Origin: CAXBCP01 sp963974055
GTDB lineage: Bacteria; Pseudomonadota; Alphaproteobacteria; MPNO01; UBA830
DNA length: 64,000 bases
Reading direction: 5' to 3'
NCBI GenBank assembly: GCA_963974055.1
Contig: CAXBCP010000001.1
Coordinates: 186,001 to 250,000 of the forward strand
Shown: positions 16,176 through 24,689 of the stretch, in pieces
How the letters are laid out: every line of letters starts with the position of its first letter
How positions within the stretch are numbered: position 1 is the first letter of the stretch
Program-made: the position numbers and the translations under genes
Notes under the pieces: model-generated
What the model was told of the DNA's origin: nothing
Database searches by the model: none
The model's input: the letters and a program-made list of their open reading frames with translations, nothing else

Positions 16176-16204
16176 TCTATAGAAAGCCAGGGCCGCCGCG
16201 GCAA
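16176..16204 (-). promoter_or_regulatory. Promoter of the RidA gene
   Basis: On the - strand TTGCCG (16199-16204) and TATAGA (16176-16181) are 17 bases apart, about 40 bases ahead of the RidA start codon. Confidence 0.5.
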
Positions 16205-16223
16205 GGGGTGTGTAAAGCGGGGT

Positions 16224-16253
16224 TTGCAATAGAGAGCGGAAAGACCCTAAAAT
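16224..16253 (+). promoter_or_regulatory. Promoter of the Rieske oxygenase gene
   Basis: TTGCAA (16224-16229) and TAAAAT (16248-16253) are 18 bases apart. Transcription would begin near 16260 and give a leader of about 53 bases with a hairpin. Confidence 0.55.
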
Positions 16254-16274
16254 GCGCGTTCTGAACGGATTTCA

Positions 16275-16293
16275 GGCGTCCGGAGCGGACGCC
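16275..16293 (+). promoter_or_regulatory. Leader hairpin ahead of the Rieske oxygenase
   Basis: GGCGTCC (16275-16281) and GGACGCC (16287-16293) form a perfect 7-bp stem with a 5-base loop, 8 bases ahead of the GGGAG ribosome site. It could be an operator palindrome or stabilise the mRNA. Confidence 0.45.
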
Positions 16294-16312
16294 TACATAT
16301 GGGAGAAACTGG

Positions 16313-17380
16313 ATGTTTCTGAAAAATACATGGTACGTCTGTGCCCAGCCGGAGGAAGTCACCCGGACGCCGATGGCGCGTACGATCTGCAATGAAAACC
16401 TGGTTTTCTGGCGCAAGGAAGACGGCACGCCGATCGTGTTCGAAGACCGCTGCTGTCACCGCCGGATGCCGCTGTCGAAGGCCAATCTCGTCGGCGACCA
16501 GATGGAATGCTATTATCACGGCCTGCGCTTCGACGAGGACGGCAAATGCGTTCACGTGCCCGGTCAGACCACGATTCCGCCGGGGGCTCAGGTCCAGAAA
16601 TATCCGATCGTCGAAAAATACAACTGGATGTGGATCTGGATGGGCGATCCGGCCCTCGCAGACGAAGACCTGATCGTCCCGTTCCCGTGGAAAACCGCGG
16701 ATGACTGGGGCGACAAGGGCACCTATTTCTATGTCAAAGCCGACTACAGGCTGGTTATCGACAACCTGCTCGACCTGTCGCATCTCGGTTTCGTGCACCG
16801 GTCCACCATCGGCAATGCCGCGGTCGCTGAAGCGGCCCGTATCCGGACGCTGAAGGACGACGATTCCGTCACCGTGGCGCGCTGGACCGTGGGGCAGCCC
16901 CCCGCGCCGACCTATCAGAAAATGGGCGGCTGGACCGAGGACGATATCGTTGATCGCTGGCAGATCATCGAATTCCAGATGCCGGGTGCGGTGCGCCTGT
17001 TCACCGGGGCGGCACCCGGGGCGGCAGAAGGCAAGGAATTCGGCTTCACCCAGATCGACCGGGAGGTGCCGAAGGGCGGATTCGGGTTCCACAATCTCAA
17101 CTTCGTGACTCCGGAAACCGAGAACACGACTCATTATTTCTGGTCCAATGCCTATAACATTCCCGGCAAGCCGGTCACCCCGGAAATGACGGAATTGCAG
17201 TACAAGCAGATTTTCACGGCGTTCCACCAGGACTGGGAAGTCTTCAACAAGCAGCAGGAAAACTGGGACGACAAGCCGACCATCGATACCATCCAGGACG
17301 CCGGCGCCATCGCCGCGCGCGCCATGATCGACCGCAAGATCGCGGAAGAACAGGGCCAGATGGCGGTCGCTGCCGAATAA
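16313..17380 (+). CDS. Rieske 2Fe-2S aromatic ring-hydroxylating/demethylating oxygenase (vanillate demethylase-like)
   Basis: The 355-residue protein is an oxygenase component. The Rieske cluster ligands are Cys47-x-His49 and Cys66-x-x-His69. The catalytic iron site is in D-N-L-L-D-L-S-H-L-G-F-V-H (His157 and His162), with a C-terminal vanillate demethylase-type domain. It would hydroxylate or O/N-demethylate an aromatic or heterocyclic acid using electrons from a reductase not encoded nearby. The start has a good GGGAGAAACTGG site, and a terminator follows directly. Confidence 0.9.
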   Translation: MFLKNTWYVCAQPEEVTRTPMARTICNENLVFWRKEDGTPIVFEDRCCHRRMPLSKANLVGDQMECYYHGLRFDEDGKCVHVPGQTTIPPGAQVQKYPIVEKYNWMWIWMGDPALADEDLIVPFPWKTADDWGDKGTYFYVKADYRLVIDNLLDLSHLGFVHRSTIGNAAVAEAARIRTLKDDDSVTVARWTVGQPPAPTYQKMGGWTEDDIVDRWQIIEFQMPGAVRLFTGAAPGAAEGKEFGFTQIDREVPKGGFGFHNLNFVTPETENTTHYFWSNAYNIPGKPVTPEMTELQYKQIFTAFHQDWEVFNKQQENWDDKPTIDTIQDAGAIAARAMIDRKIAEEQGQMAVAAE

Positions 17381-17401
17381 TTTCGATTTCGGCGAAATGA
17401 C

Positions 17402-17433
17402 AACGGCGGGCCTGTTCGGGTCCGCCGTTTTTC
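17402..17433 (+). terminator. Rho-independent terminator behind the Rieske gene
   Basis: AACGGCGG (17402-17409) pairs with CCGCCGTT (17422-17429), followed by TTTTCT-type sequence. The hairpin abuts the stop codon of the converging transporter gene at 17433. Confidence 0.8.
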
Positions 17434-18368
17434 TATTTCGCGTTCAAGATCCGCCGGTAGACCGGCACGGCCACCAGCGGCAGCAGGTAGATCGGGAACT
17501 GGCCGACCACGAAATAGACCAGCAGATCATAGGGCGCGCTTTCGCTCAGCGCTGCCATGACGAGCGCCGTATTGGTATTGCCGGTAATCAGGCCGACCGT
17601 CACCGCGGCACGGCGGCCGATCCGCCAGAACAGCGCGGCGGCGCATATCTGCAAAGCGATGTTGGTGGCGAAGGTCGTCGCCGTTACCAGGACCGTATAG
17701 GCCGGCTTGGACGCTGCGAAGTCCGGCAGGCCCGACATCAGCGACACCGCCACGCCCACCATGCCGAACACCATGATACCGTCCATGCGCGGGGCCTGGG
17801 TTTTCAGGAATTCCGCGCTCAGAAAACGCCGCGCGACGAAGGCGATCAGAAAACTGGCCCCGACGATCCGCCCGAGCCGCCACATCAGTTCGAAAACGGT
17901 AACGTCAAGCTCGATGCCCAGCAGCCACAGGGCGAGCGGCGGCAGTGTGAACGGCACCAGCGCATAGGATGCGACCGTAACGATCAGCGCCAGTGCCGCA
18001 TCAAGCCCGAACAATATGCACAACGAAGCGCCCGACATGATCGGTGTCGCCAGGGCGTGAAATACGATCCCGGCCCCGATCGGCCCGTCGATTCCCGCCG
18101 CCCTTGTAAAACCCCACAGAATCAGCGGTGCCACGCCCATCGAAAAGACGAATATCGCGGCGAGCAATGCCGGGCGGCGGAGATAGTGGCGGAGCGCCGC
18201 AGGCTCGATCCGCATCATGGATAGTGACAGGTTCATCACGATCAGGACTTCGAGCCACGGCGCGAAAAAATCCGCCAGCGGCTGCCAGGCTATCCCGGCA
18301 AAGACACCGCCCGCCAGCACCCAGGTCGTGCGCCGGGCGACGAGTTCGAGGCCCCGGGAAATCATCAT
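17433..18368 (-). CDS. BASS-like (bile acid:sodium symporter-type) membrane transporter, paralogue 2
   Basis: The 311-residue protein is hydrophobic throughout, with about ten helices (AITM-like two-fold layout). The segment GLITGNTNTALVMAAL near residue 262 and the ending VGQFPIYLLPLVAVPVYRRI are shared with the gene before it. It resembles the BASS/arsenite-permease-like superfamily and is often annotated as a bile acid:sodium symporter-like or hypothetical protein. The start overlaps the preceding gene by 4 bases (ATGA), so the two are translationally coupled. The substrate is unknown; the cupin at the head of this operon may process it. Confidence 0.65.
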   Translation of the reverse strand: MMISRGLELVARRTTWVLAGGVFAGIAWQPLADFFAPWLEVLIVMNLSLSMMRIEPAALRHYLRRPALLAAIFVFSMGVAPLILWGFTRAAGIDGPIGAGIVFHALATPIMSGASLCILFGLDAALALIVTVASYALVPFTLPPLALWLLGIELDVTVFELMWRLGRIVGASFLIAFVARRFLSAEFLKTQAPRMDGIMVFGMVGVAVSLMSGLPDFAASKPAYTVLVTATTFATNIALQICAAALFWRIGRRAAVTVGLITGNTNTALVMAALSESAPYDLLVYFVVGQFPIYLLPLVAVPVYRRILNAK

Positions 18369-19297
18369 GTCCGCATCAGCCGGCGATAGACCGGCAGGGC
18401 GACCACCGGCAGGAAATACATCGGGACCTGCCCAAGAACGAAACAGAGCAGCAATTCCGGGGGTGCGGTATCGGCAAGCGTCACCAGGACCAGGCCGAGA
18501 TTGGTATTGCCGGTGATCAGGCCCACCGTCAGCGCTTCGCGGCGGCCCATCCGAAGGAACAGCAGCGCGCCGAATATCTGAAGGCCGATATTCAGGGCGA
18601 ACGTGGCGGCCAGCGTCAGCAGCACGTAGTGTGGCCGCTCGATCGCGAAGGCCTGCAATCCGTCGACGATACCAAGACAAAAAACCACCACGAACAGGAC
18701 GCCGAGTCCGTCGATCGCGCGGCCGTTGCGGACCAGTGTGGCGCGGGGGACCAGCCATATCCGGATTGCGACGGCAAGTCCTGCGGCGATCGCGATGGTC
18801 GAAAACAGGCGGATAAACAGATCGAAAAACCCGACATTGAGGTCGAGGCCGAGCAGCCAGAGCGCCAGCGCCGGCAGGGTCAGCGGCACGAGGGCATAGC
18901 TGACCACCAGCACGGCGACGCCCAGTGCCGCATCAAGCCCCAGGATCGCCGCAATGGCGATGGCCGAACTGACCATGGGAGCGGCCGCAATCAGAATAAG
19001 CCCCTGTTCGAGGCCCGGGGGCAGGCCCAATGGGGTGACGACCAGCCAGGCGAATACCGGTGCGGCGACGATATTGACGACGGTGATGGCGGCGATGAGC
19101 ACGGGGCGCCGGGCGTAGCGGCGCAGGCGTTCGGTATCGAGCTGCACCATCGCAACCGCCAGGATGACCACGATCGCATAGAGTATCCACGGCCGGAAGA
19201 ATGCGGCGACCGGCTGGAAGATCACGCCGGCGACAAGCGCGCCTGCCATCAGCCAGGTGGCGCGGGTCGCAACGCCTTCGAGCGCGGTTCGGATCAA
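18365..19297 (-). CDS. BASS-like membrane transporter, paralogue 1
   Basis: This 310-residue ten-helix protein is clearly paralogous to its downstream neighbour (GLITGNTNLGLVLVTL, and VLGQVPMYFLPVVALPVYRRL at the end). The start codon is TTG at 19297, forming a TTGA overlap with the stop of the cupin gene. This makes the unusual start credible, since no ATG lies in a suitable place. Two adjacent copies suggest a heterodimer or two related substrates. Confidence 0.65.
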   Translation of the reverse strand: MIRTALEGVATRATWLMAGALVAGVIFQPVAAFFRPWILYAIVVILAVAMVQLDTERLRRYARRPVLIAAITVVNIVAAPVFAWLVVTPLGLPPGLEQGLILIAAAPMVSSAIAIAAILGLDAALGVAVLVVSYALVPLTLPALALWLLGLDLNVGFFDLFIRLFSTIAIAAGLAVAIRIWLVPRATLVRNGRAIDGLGVLFVVVFCLGIVDGLQAFAIERPHYVLLTLAATFALNIGLQIFGALLFLRMGRREALTVGLITGNTNLGLVLVTLADTAPPELLLCFVLGQVPMYFLPVVALPVYRRLMRT

Positions 19298-19773
19298 TAT
19301 TGCGTGCCGTCCATACGCCGGAACGACCGTGCGCCGTCCGGTTTTTTTTCCAGCACCATGTCGTTGTCAGGGTAATGAACCTCTTCAGCTGGCGACCGGG
19401 TGCCGACCTCGATAAACCGGACAACGGTGTCAGACCTGTTTTCCAGAACGTGTGCATTTTCCGCTCCGGCGGGAAAACAGGCGCACATGCCGGGCGCCAG
19501 CACCTGTTCGCCCGTCTCGGTCACCAGCGTTGGCGTGCCGTCGGTGATGTAGATGAATTCGTCTTCCGCACTATGCCAGTGGCGCAGCGCCGAAACCGCG
19601 CCCGGGGCCAGTTCCGTCAGGTTTACCCCGAACTGGGTCAGGCCGTTCGCATCGCCCAGCGCCCGGCGCGATTTCCCGTTTAGCGCCGTGTCGTAAGGCG
19701 CGGGATATGGATTGCGGACTTCTGCGGGCAGGGTCAGGGGGTCGAATGCTGCGGTAACTTTTGCAGTGGGCAT
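19294..19773 (-). CDS. Cupin domain protein, head of the transporter operon
   Basis: The 159-residue protein has one cupin domain: motif 1 H-W-H-S-A-E-D-E-F-I-Y-I (about residues 64-75), with two His and a Glu as metal ligands, and motif 2 P-A-G-x-x-N-A-H-V-L (about 101-110). It is probably a metal-binding isomerase or dioxygenase or a sugar/organic acid binding protein. A tail of 40 residues follows the barrel. It overlaps the next gene by 4 bases. The upstream spacer holds two palindromes. Confidence 0.82.
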   Translation of the reverse strand: MPTAKVTAAFDPLTLPAEVRNPYPAPYDTALNGKSRRALGDANGLTQFGVNLTELAPGAVSALRHWHSAEDEFIYITDGTPTLVTETGEQVLAPGMCACFPAGAENAHVLENRSDTVVRFIEVGTRSPAEEVHYPDNDMVLEKKPDGARSFRRMDGTQY

Positions 19774-19783
19774 GGCAGGTTCC

Positions 19784-19819
19784 TCTGATCAGATCGCAAT
19801 TCGTCCGAACCGGTCGGAC
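19784..19819. promoter_or_regulatory. Two palindromes between divergent cupin and AA_synth genes
   Basis: TCTGATCAGA (19784-19793) is a perfect palindrome. GTCCGA-ACCGG-TCGGAC (19803-19819) is an inverted repeat with 6-base arms. Their place between divergent genes suits binding of a dimeric regulator, but none is encoded next to them. Confidence 0.35.
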
Positions 19820-19912
19820 CGTTTTCTTCGCTTCTTTTCGGCGCCTCTCTTGGCGCATATTCGGCAAATCATGTCATAATCACGCTGACGGCGCTATTGA
19901 ACGGGGAGAGAT

Positions 19913-20491
19913 ATGTCCGGTACTTCGATCAGAAAAATTGTCACCATCGTTCAGGAAACCCGAACCGAGATCGGGCAGAAGGTCGATCCGCCGACACGGC
20001 AATGCGCCGCGGTCGCCGTCATCAGGAATCCCTATGCCGGGCGCTATTCCGAGAAACTGCCCGAACTTGAAGCCGCCGGCGCCGAACTGGGCGACGAACT
20101 GGGGCGCCGTGCGATGGCGGCCCTCGGCATCGGTGCCGAGCAGGTTCAGAGTTTCGGCAAGGCGGCGATCGTCGGCGAAGACGGCGAAAAGGAACACGCC
20201 GCCGCCTGCATGCATCCGACCATGGGCAAGCCGCTGCGCGCTGCGGTGGGACCGGCACCATCGATCATCCCGTCCGCGAAGAAGGTCGGCGGCCCGGGAA
20301 CTACCATCGATTGTCCGCTTCATCACAAGGAAGACGTCTGGACGTTTTCCCATTTCGACGCGATGGAAGTGTCGCTGGCGGATGCGCCCCGTGCCGATGA
20401 AATCGTGGTGATTGTCGCGATCACCGATTCCGGCCGACCGCTTCACCGCGTCGGCGAAGATAAGAGTTCTGCGGACGTGATGTCGGACTAG
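19913..20491 (+). CDS. AA_synth (DUF1185) family protein
   Basis: The 192-residue protein matches the 'amino acid synthesis' family (PF06684) by its R-K-I-V-T-I-V-Q-E-T-R-T-E opening, NPYAGRYSEKLPEL near residue 39, GKAAIVGEDGEKEHAAACMHP near 80 and TIDCPLHHKEDVWTFSH near 124. The biochemical function of the family is not established. The GGGGAGAG ribosome site is strong. A CATAAT box at 19875-19880 with TTGGCG 19 bases ahead is a weak promoter candidate. The 3' end overlaps the converging cupin gene by 4 bases. Confidence 0.82.
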   Translation: MSGTSIRKIVTIVQETRTEIGQKVDPPTRQCAAVAVIRNPYAGRYSEKLPELEAAGAELGDELGRRAMAALGIGAEQVQSFGKAAIVGEDGEKEHAAACMHPTMGKPLRAAVGPAPSIIPSAKKVGGPGTTIDCPLHHKEDVWTFSHFDAMEVSLADAPRADEIVVIVAITDSGRPLHRVGEDKSSADVMSD

Positions 20492-20847
20492 CCCTTTATT
20501 TCGACGATCCGCTCGGGCGACGAATGTACGCCATAGGTGACCAGCGGGGCGTCGCCGGTGACGCGAAACCCGTGGGCGGTATTCGGCGGAAACACCATCG
20601 TCATGCCGGGGCCGATTTCGATATCGTCGGCTTCGCCGTCGATCCAGGCTTTGCCCGTGCCTTCGAGAACGGTGACGATTTCGACATAGGGATGGGCATG
20701 GTTCGGCGTGGCGTAACCGGGTGGCGAGGTCTGAATGCCGCAGCGCACCGGCGTCGATCCGGCATCGTCGCCGACCAGTGTCTGGTAGGTTGCGCCGCCG
20801 GGAAATTCCTCCCTGTCGATCGCATCGTGACGGATAACGCTATTCAC
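20488..20847 (-). CDS. Small single-domain cupin protein
   Basis: This 119-residue protein is one cupin barrel: motif 1 N-H-A-H-P-Y-V-E-I-V-T-V-L-E-G (about residues 49-63) and motif 2 P-P-N-T-A-H-G-F-R-V (about 87-96). It is metal-binding by family; the substrate is unknown. Its ATG overlaps the stop of the double-cupin gene by 4 bases, so the two form one operon, apparently with the AA_synth gene as a converging partner in the same metabolic block. Confidence 0.82.
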   Translation of the reverse strand: MNSVIRHDAIDREEFPGGATYQTLVGDDAGSTPVRCGIQTSPPGYATPNHAHPYVEIVTVLEGTGKAWIDGEADDIEIGPGMTMVFPPNTAHGFRVTGDAPLVTYGVHSSPERIVEIKG

Positions 20848-21527
20848 ACCGGTACCTCAATGCCGCCAGAACGGACATACAGGATAGCACCTTTTTCGGA
20901 TGTGATCTTGTGGGACGATCCCGGCGGGGAACGGACCCAGGTGCCGGCTGGGTACGTGCCGCACGTGTCCGAGAATTCCCCGTCGATGACGAAGACCTCT
21001 TCGCCGCCGGGATGACTGTGGTGGGGGCTTTCCGCCCCTGGGGCGAGCTTCAGCAGCACGGTCCATTCGCGGTAGCCGCCCTGCCGGTAAAGCGGTTTGT
21101 GCCAGACGCCGTTGTCATTGCGCGCCTGCCAGTCAAGAACACCGGTGTTCATTTCTACCTGTGTGCGCCCTTCACCCTTGTACTGGCGCAGTTTGACGAA
21201 CAACGTGCAGCCGTCTTTTGAAAAAGGGGCATGGGACGTGCCGTCCGGGTTCAGCAGATACGTTCCCGCCGGATAGTCGCCGTGCTCGTCCGAAAACACG
21301 CCGTCGAGAACGAATATTTCCTCGCCGTCCGGATGTTGATGGGTCGGAAATGCACTGCCCGCATCGTAGCGTACGAGCGATGTGACAACCCCCGCTTCCG
21401 CCGGGCCGTCGCGGTAGAACCGCTTGCGCCATACCGTCGGGGACGGACTTGGCTGCCAGTCCATGTCGGCGGCCCGCATAACGACGCGGGTCGACATATC
21501 GGCATTCAGGTTTTGGTCGCCGCTCAT
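20844..21527 (-). CDS. Double-cupin protein (ChrR-like cupin domains)
   Basis: The 227-residue protein contains two successive ChrR-type cupin domains. The first has F-P-T-H-Q-H-P-D-G-E-E-I-F-V-L-D-G (about residues 60-76). The second has S-P-H-H-S-H-P-G-G-E-E-V-F-V-I-D-G (about 167-183). In each, the HxH and Glu would bind zinc or iron, and the D-G-x-F-S-D-x-x-G-x-Y-P-A-G-T loop recurs. ChrR cupins sense oxidants when linked to an anti-sigma domain; none is present here, so a catalytic or binding role is more likely. Confidence 0.85.
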   Translation of the reverse strand: MSGDQNLNADMSTRVVMRAADMDWQPSPSPTVWRKRFYRDGPAEAGVVTSLVRYDAGSAFPTHQHPDGEEIFVLDGVFSDEHGDYPAGTYLLNPDGTSHAPFSKDGCTLFVKLRQYKGEGRTQVEMNTGVLDWQARNDNGVWHKPLYRQGGYREWTVLLKLAPGAESPHHSHPGGEEVFVIDGEFSDTCGTYPAGTWVRSPPGSSHKITSEKGAILYVRSGGIEVPV

Positions 21528-21585
21528 CCGTGACCGTTCATCCGGGGGAAATGGTTTTCCGGTGCGGATGCGTCACTCCCGGTCC

Positions 21586-23475
21586 CTATTCCGCGGGTGC
21601 GACGTCGATCTGTTTGACGCTCCGGGTCACAAGATAGACGATTACCAGGCCTGCCGCTGCAACCACAAGCGTCAGCGGCGATTCATGGCCGAGCCAGATT
21701 GTCGACGACCCGACCGTGAGACAGGCGGCGTACATGCCGATCGACGACAGCCAGCCGGCGAAATTGCCCGACCCGAGCACTGTCACCGTATGGGCGAGCA
21801 GCATGCCCGCCGACATGCAGGTCGCGATAACGTAGACGATGGCGACTGTCGTTCCTTCCAGCAGCAGGGCGGGGTTAAAGGCCCACAGATAGGGCAGCAG
21901 ATACGCGGTTGCGGCAAGCTGAACGCCGACGAAGCCGGTTTTCCACATATCGGCGCCGGCCATCTCGGCGGCGACCATCGACGCGATGGCGACGGGCGGC
22001 GTGAGCATGCTTATCAGGCCGAAGTAGAACAGGAAGAGATGCGCGCCGATGGGCACCAGCCCCATTTTGATCAGCGCGGGTCCGATCACCGACACGAGCA
22101 CGATGTATACCGTCGCCGTCGGCATGCCCATGCCGAGAACGATGCAGATGAGCGACGTCATCAGCAGCATCACCATGATGCCGTATTCCTCGCCGAGATG
22201 CGCCAGGATCAGGCTGAGCTGGAACGCGAGACCGGTGGAATTCATCACGCCGAGAATGATCCCGGCGGCGCCGCCGATCAGGATTAGCGGAATGAGAATT
22301 TCGCCGCTGCCGAGGAAGAAATTTCTCCAGTGTTCCATCGTGGGCAGACGCCGGTCGCGCACCGTCATCAGCACGACCATGCTGGCGGCGGAATACAATG
22401 CCGCAACGCCCGGCGGATAGCCGAGCCAGAACAGGAAATACATCAGGATGATGATCGGGATAATGAATATCCAGCCGACCTTGAGCACGTCGATTATGAT
22501 CGGCAACTCGGCCTTGGGCAGTCCGCGCAGCCGGAACCGGCGGGCGACCGCATCGACCTGCATGAAAAGGACGAGGAAATAGAGGGCCGCCGGCACGGCC
22601 GCCGCGATAACGACATCCTGATAGGGAATTTCAAGGAACTCGGCGATGATGAATGCCGTCGCCCCCATTACCGGCGGCGCAATCTGGCCGCCATTGGACG
22701 CGACCGCTTCGATCGCCCCGGCATATTCCGGTTTGAACCCGGTTTTTTTCATAAGCGGGATCGTCACAATACCGGTCGACATGATGTTGCCGACTGTCGA
22801 GCCCGAGATCGTGCCGAACGCGCTGGATGCGATGACCGCAACCTTGGCCGGTCCGCCGCGGCGATGGCCCATCCAGCCCATGGCAAGATCGGTGAGGAAG
22901 GCGGTACCGCCGCTGACTTCCATCAGCTTGCCGAACAGGATGAAAGCGAGAACCAGGTTGACGATGACCTGCAGGACGAGGCCGGGAACGCCGTTATTAT
23001 CCTGGTAGAAATAGGTGATTGTCTTGGTCGGCGGGAAAATCGACGCCTCAAGGGCGCCGGGGAGAATATCGCCGAAAAACGCATAGAGGATCAGAACCCA
23101 GACAAGGCTGGAGATAATTCGTCCGGCCGACTTGCGCAGGCCCTCCATCATTAACACCAGCGCGATAACACCGGGTACCCATTTGTCGGGGGTGCGCAAA
23201 TGCGCGGTGACGATCCAGTCCTCGAAATTGTAGGCCATCCAGAACCAGGACAGGAATGCGGCGAGGGCCAGAAGACATTCCAGCAATCCCGGTTTTTCGA
23301 AATAGGGGTAACGGAGAAGCGCGCCCGCACACGCGATTCCGAGAATAACGCCGACGACCTGCTGGAAGGTCAGGGCGATGCCAAAATAGTCGGTGAGTGC
23401 CAGAATCCAGGCAATCCCGAGTATCGGCATTGAGGCGAGGCAGACACGCAGGAGTATCCCGCTAAATCTTTCCAT
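21586..23475 (-). CDS. TRAP transporter fused permease subunit (TAXI type, DctQM fusion)
   Basis: The 629-residue inner-membrane protein fuses the small DctQ-like part (about residues 1-130) to the large DctM-like channel. Typical DctM/4TMP-fused marks are ASSAFGTISGSTVGNIMSTG near 215, NGGQIAPPVMGATAFIIAE near 260, GMGMPTATVYIVL near 450 and LTPPVAIASMVAAEMAGAD near 490. It works with the TAXI binding protein encoded just upstream (42 bases) to import an organic acid such as a dicarboxylate or amino acid, driven by an ion gradient. Confidence 0.93.
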   Translation of the reverse strand: MERFSGILLRVCLASMPILGIAWILALTDYFGIALTFQQVVGVILGIACAGALLRYPYFEKPGLLECLLALAAFLSWFWMAYNFEDWIVTAHLRTPDKWVPGVIALVLMMEGLRKSAGRIISSLVWVLILYAFFGDILPGALEASIFPPTKTITYFYQDNNGVPGLVLQVIVNLVLAFILFGKLMEVSGGTAFLTDLAMGWMGHRRGGPAKVAVIASSAFGTISGSTVGNIMSTGIVTIPLMKKTGFKPEYAGAIEAVASNGGQIAPPVMGATAFIIAEFLEIPYQDVVIAAAVPAALYFLVLFMQVDAVARRFRLRGLPKAELPIIIDVLKVGWIFIIPIIILMYFLFWLGYPPGVAALYSAASMVVLMTVRDRRLPTMEHWRNFFLGSGEILIPLILIGGAAGIILGVMNSTGLAFQLSLILAHLGEEYGIMVMLLMTSLICIVLGMGMPTATVYIVLVSVIGPALIKMGLVPIGAHLFLFYFGLISMLTPPVAIASMVAAEMAGADMWKTGFVGVQLAATAYLLPYLWAFNPALLLEGTTVAIVYVIATCMSAGMLLAHTVTVLGSGNFAGWLSSIGMYAACLTVGSSTIWLGHESPLTLVVAAAGLVIVYLVTRSVKQIDVAPAE

Positions 23476-23517
23476 CGGTTCTACTCCTGCGTGTCAATCG
23501 TAATGCTGCGACCTTGC

Positions 23518-24528
23518 CTATTTCGTCAGCACCATGTCGTTCTTCATGTGGGCGTCGGTATAGATGCCGACTTCCTTGTAGTATTTCGCCGCACCCGGAT
23601 GGTAGGGGATCGGGTTGTTGGACGGCGCAATTGCGGATTTTTGCTGGCCGCGGAGCGGGGGATAATCCTTCTGCATCGCTCCCCAGTTCTCGTAAACCGC
23701 CTTGGCCATGGCGTAAGCATCCTCGTCGGATACCTGTGTGCCGGCATTCAGGTAGGAATCGAACGCGGGGACCCTGATGTCGCTTTTGACGAAGGGTTTG
23801 CGCTTGCTGTTCTTTTCCGCGACCGTATAGAGGCCGGCCATTCCCTTACCCATAAACTCGTCGGTACCCATGGGGCCGACCGGGATGATGCGCAGACCGC
23901 CGGGGACGGTCGCGTGCGCTTTGCGGAGTTGCGGCATGCCTGTGGCGATGGGCGCTGCGTCCACCCGGTCCTGAACGACCATGCCGATACTGGCGACGAC
24001 GCCGCCGGATTCGACCGGGGTGACGTCGTTTTCGGTCAGTCCTGCGGATGCGAGAATGGTCCGGTTGGCCTGGGCCAGCGAGACGTTGGTCTTGAATTTG
24101 ACGACGACGCGTTTGCCCTTCAGGTCCGCGAGCGTTTTTATGCCCGAGCTTTCCTTGACCATGTAGGCATAGGGCAGAACCCAGATGCGCGCAATCGAGC
24201 GGACTTTCTTGGTCGCTGCCTTGTAGGGCGGCGTCGCGCTCCATGCCATACCGGAATCGAGCGACGAATTGATGCCGAGCGTGATCTCGCCGGCATCCAT
24301 CAGCGGCAGGTAGACCGACGAGCCGGCATGCGGCTGTGCATTGGACCGCACGCCCAGTTTTTCCTGGAACAGTTTGGCGAAACCGCTGCCCAGCAGAAAG
24401 TATGTCGAACCCTGCGGGTTGGTGCCGATCGTGATGCGTTTCAGTTTGGCGTCGGCGGTTCCGGCAGTCACCGAGAATGCACCAACCGCTGCTGCAAACA
24501 CAGCGGCTTTCACTACGTGATTTGTCAT
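23518..24528 (-). CDS. TAXI family TRAP transporter solute-binding protein
   Basis: The 336-residue precursor starts with a signal peptide (residues 1-27, cut after TADA). ITIGTNPQGSTYFLLGSGFAKL follows, the typical T-x-P-x-G-x-x-Y opening of TAXI proteins (TRAP-associated extracytoplasmic immunogenic proteins, NMT1-like fold). The KGKRVVVKFKTNVSLAQANR segment near 121 forms the second lobe entry. GGGAGCAAATC ahead of the ATG at 24528 supports this start. Ligands of TAXI systems are often glutamate, 2-oxoglutarate or other organic acids; none can be chosen here. Confidence 0.92.
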   Translation of the reverse strand: MTNHVVKAAVFAAAVGAFSVTAGTADAKLKRITIGTNPQGSTYFLLGSGFAKLFQEKLGVRSNAQPHAGSSVYLPLMDAGEITLGINSSLDSGMAWSATPPYKAATKKVRSIARIWVLPYAYMVKESSGIKTLADLKGKRVVVKFKTNVSLAQANRTILASAGLTENDVTPVESGGVVASIGMVVQDRVDAAPIATGMPQLRKAHATVPGGLRIIPVGPMGTDEFMGKGMAGLYTVAEKNSKRKPFVKSDIRVPAFDSYLNAGTQVSDEDAYAMAKAVYENWGAMQKDYPPLRGQQKSAIAPSNNPIPYHPGAAKYYKEVGIYTDAHMKNDMVLTK

Positions 24529-24689
24529 GATTTGCTCCCTAAGCAATATCGTTGTTACAAGCGCATTTTTTTTTAATACGCGCCTGAATGAACCCTATCA
24601 GACGATTTGGTCGCCGTTAAGCGGCAAAATTTCGAATCAACGACGGGTGGGAGCGGCGTGTGCCGCGCCGAACGGGTTCGGTGGAAGCG

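Noticed and set aside
24540..24600. T-rich tract with GCGC flanks as a terminator
   Set aside because: The T-run lies on the + strand, where no gene ends, and the flanking arms pair poorly.
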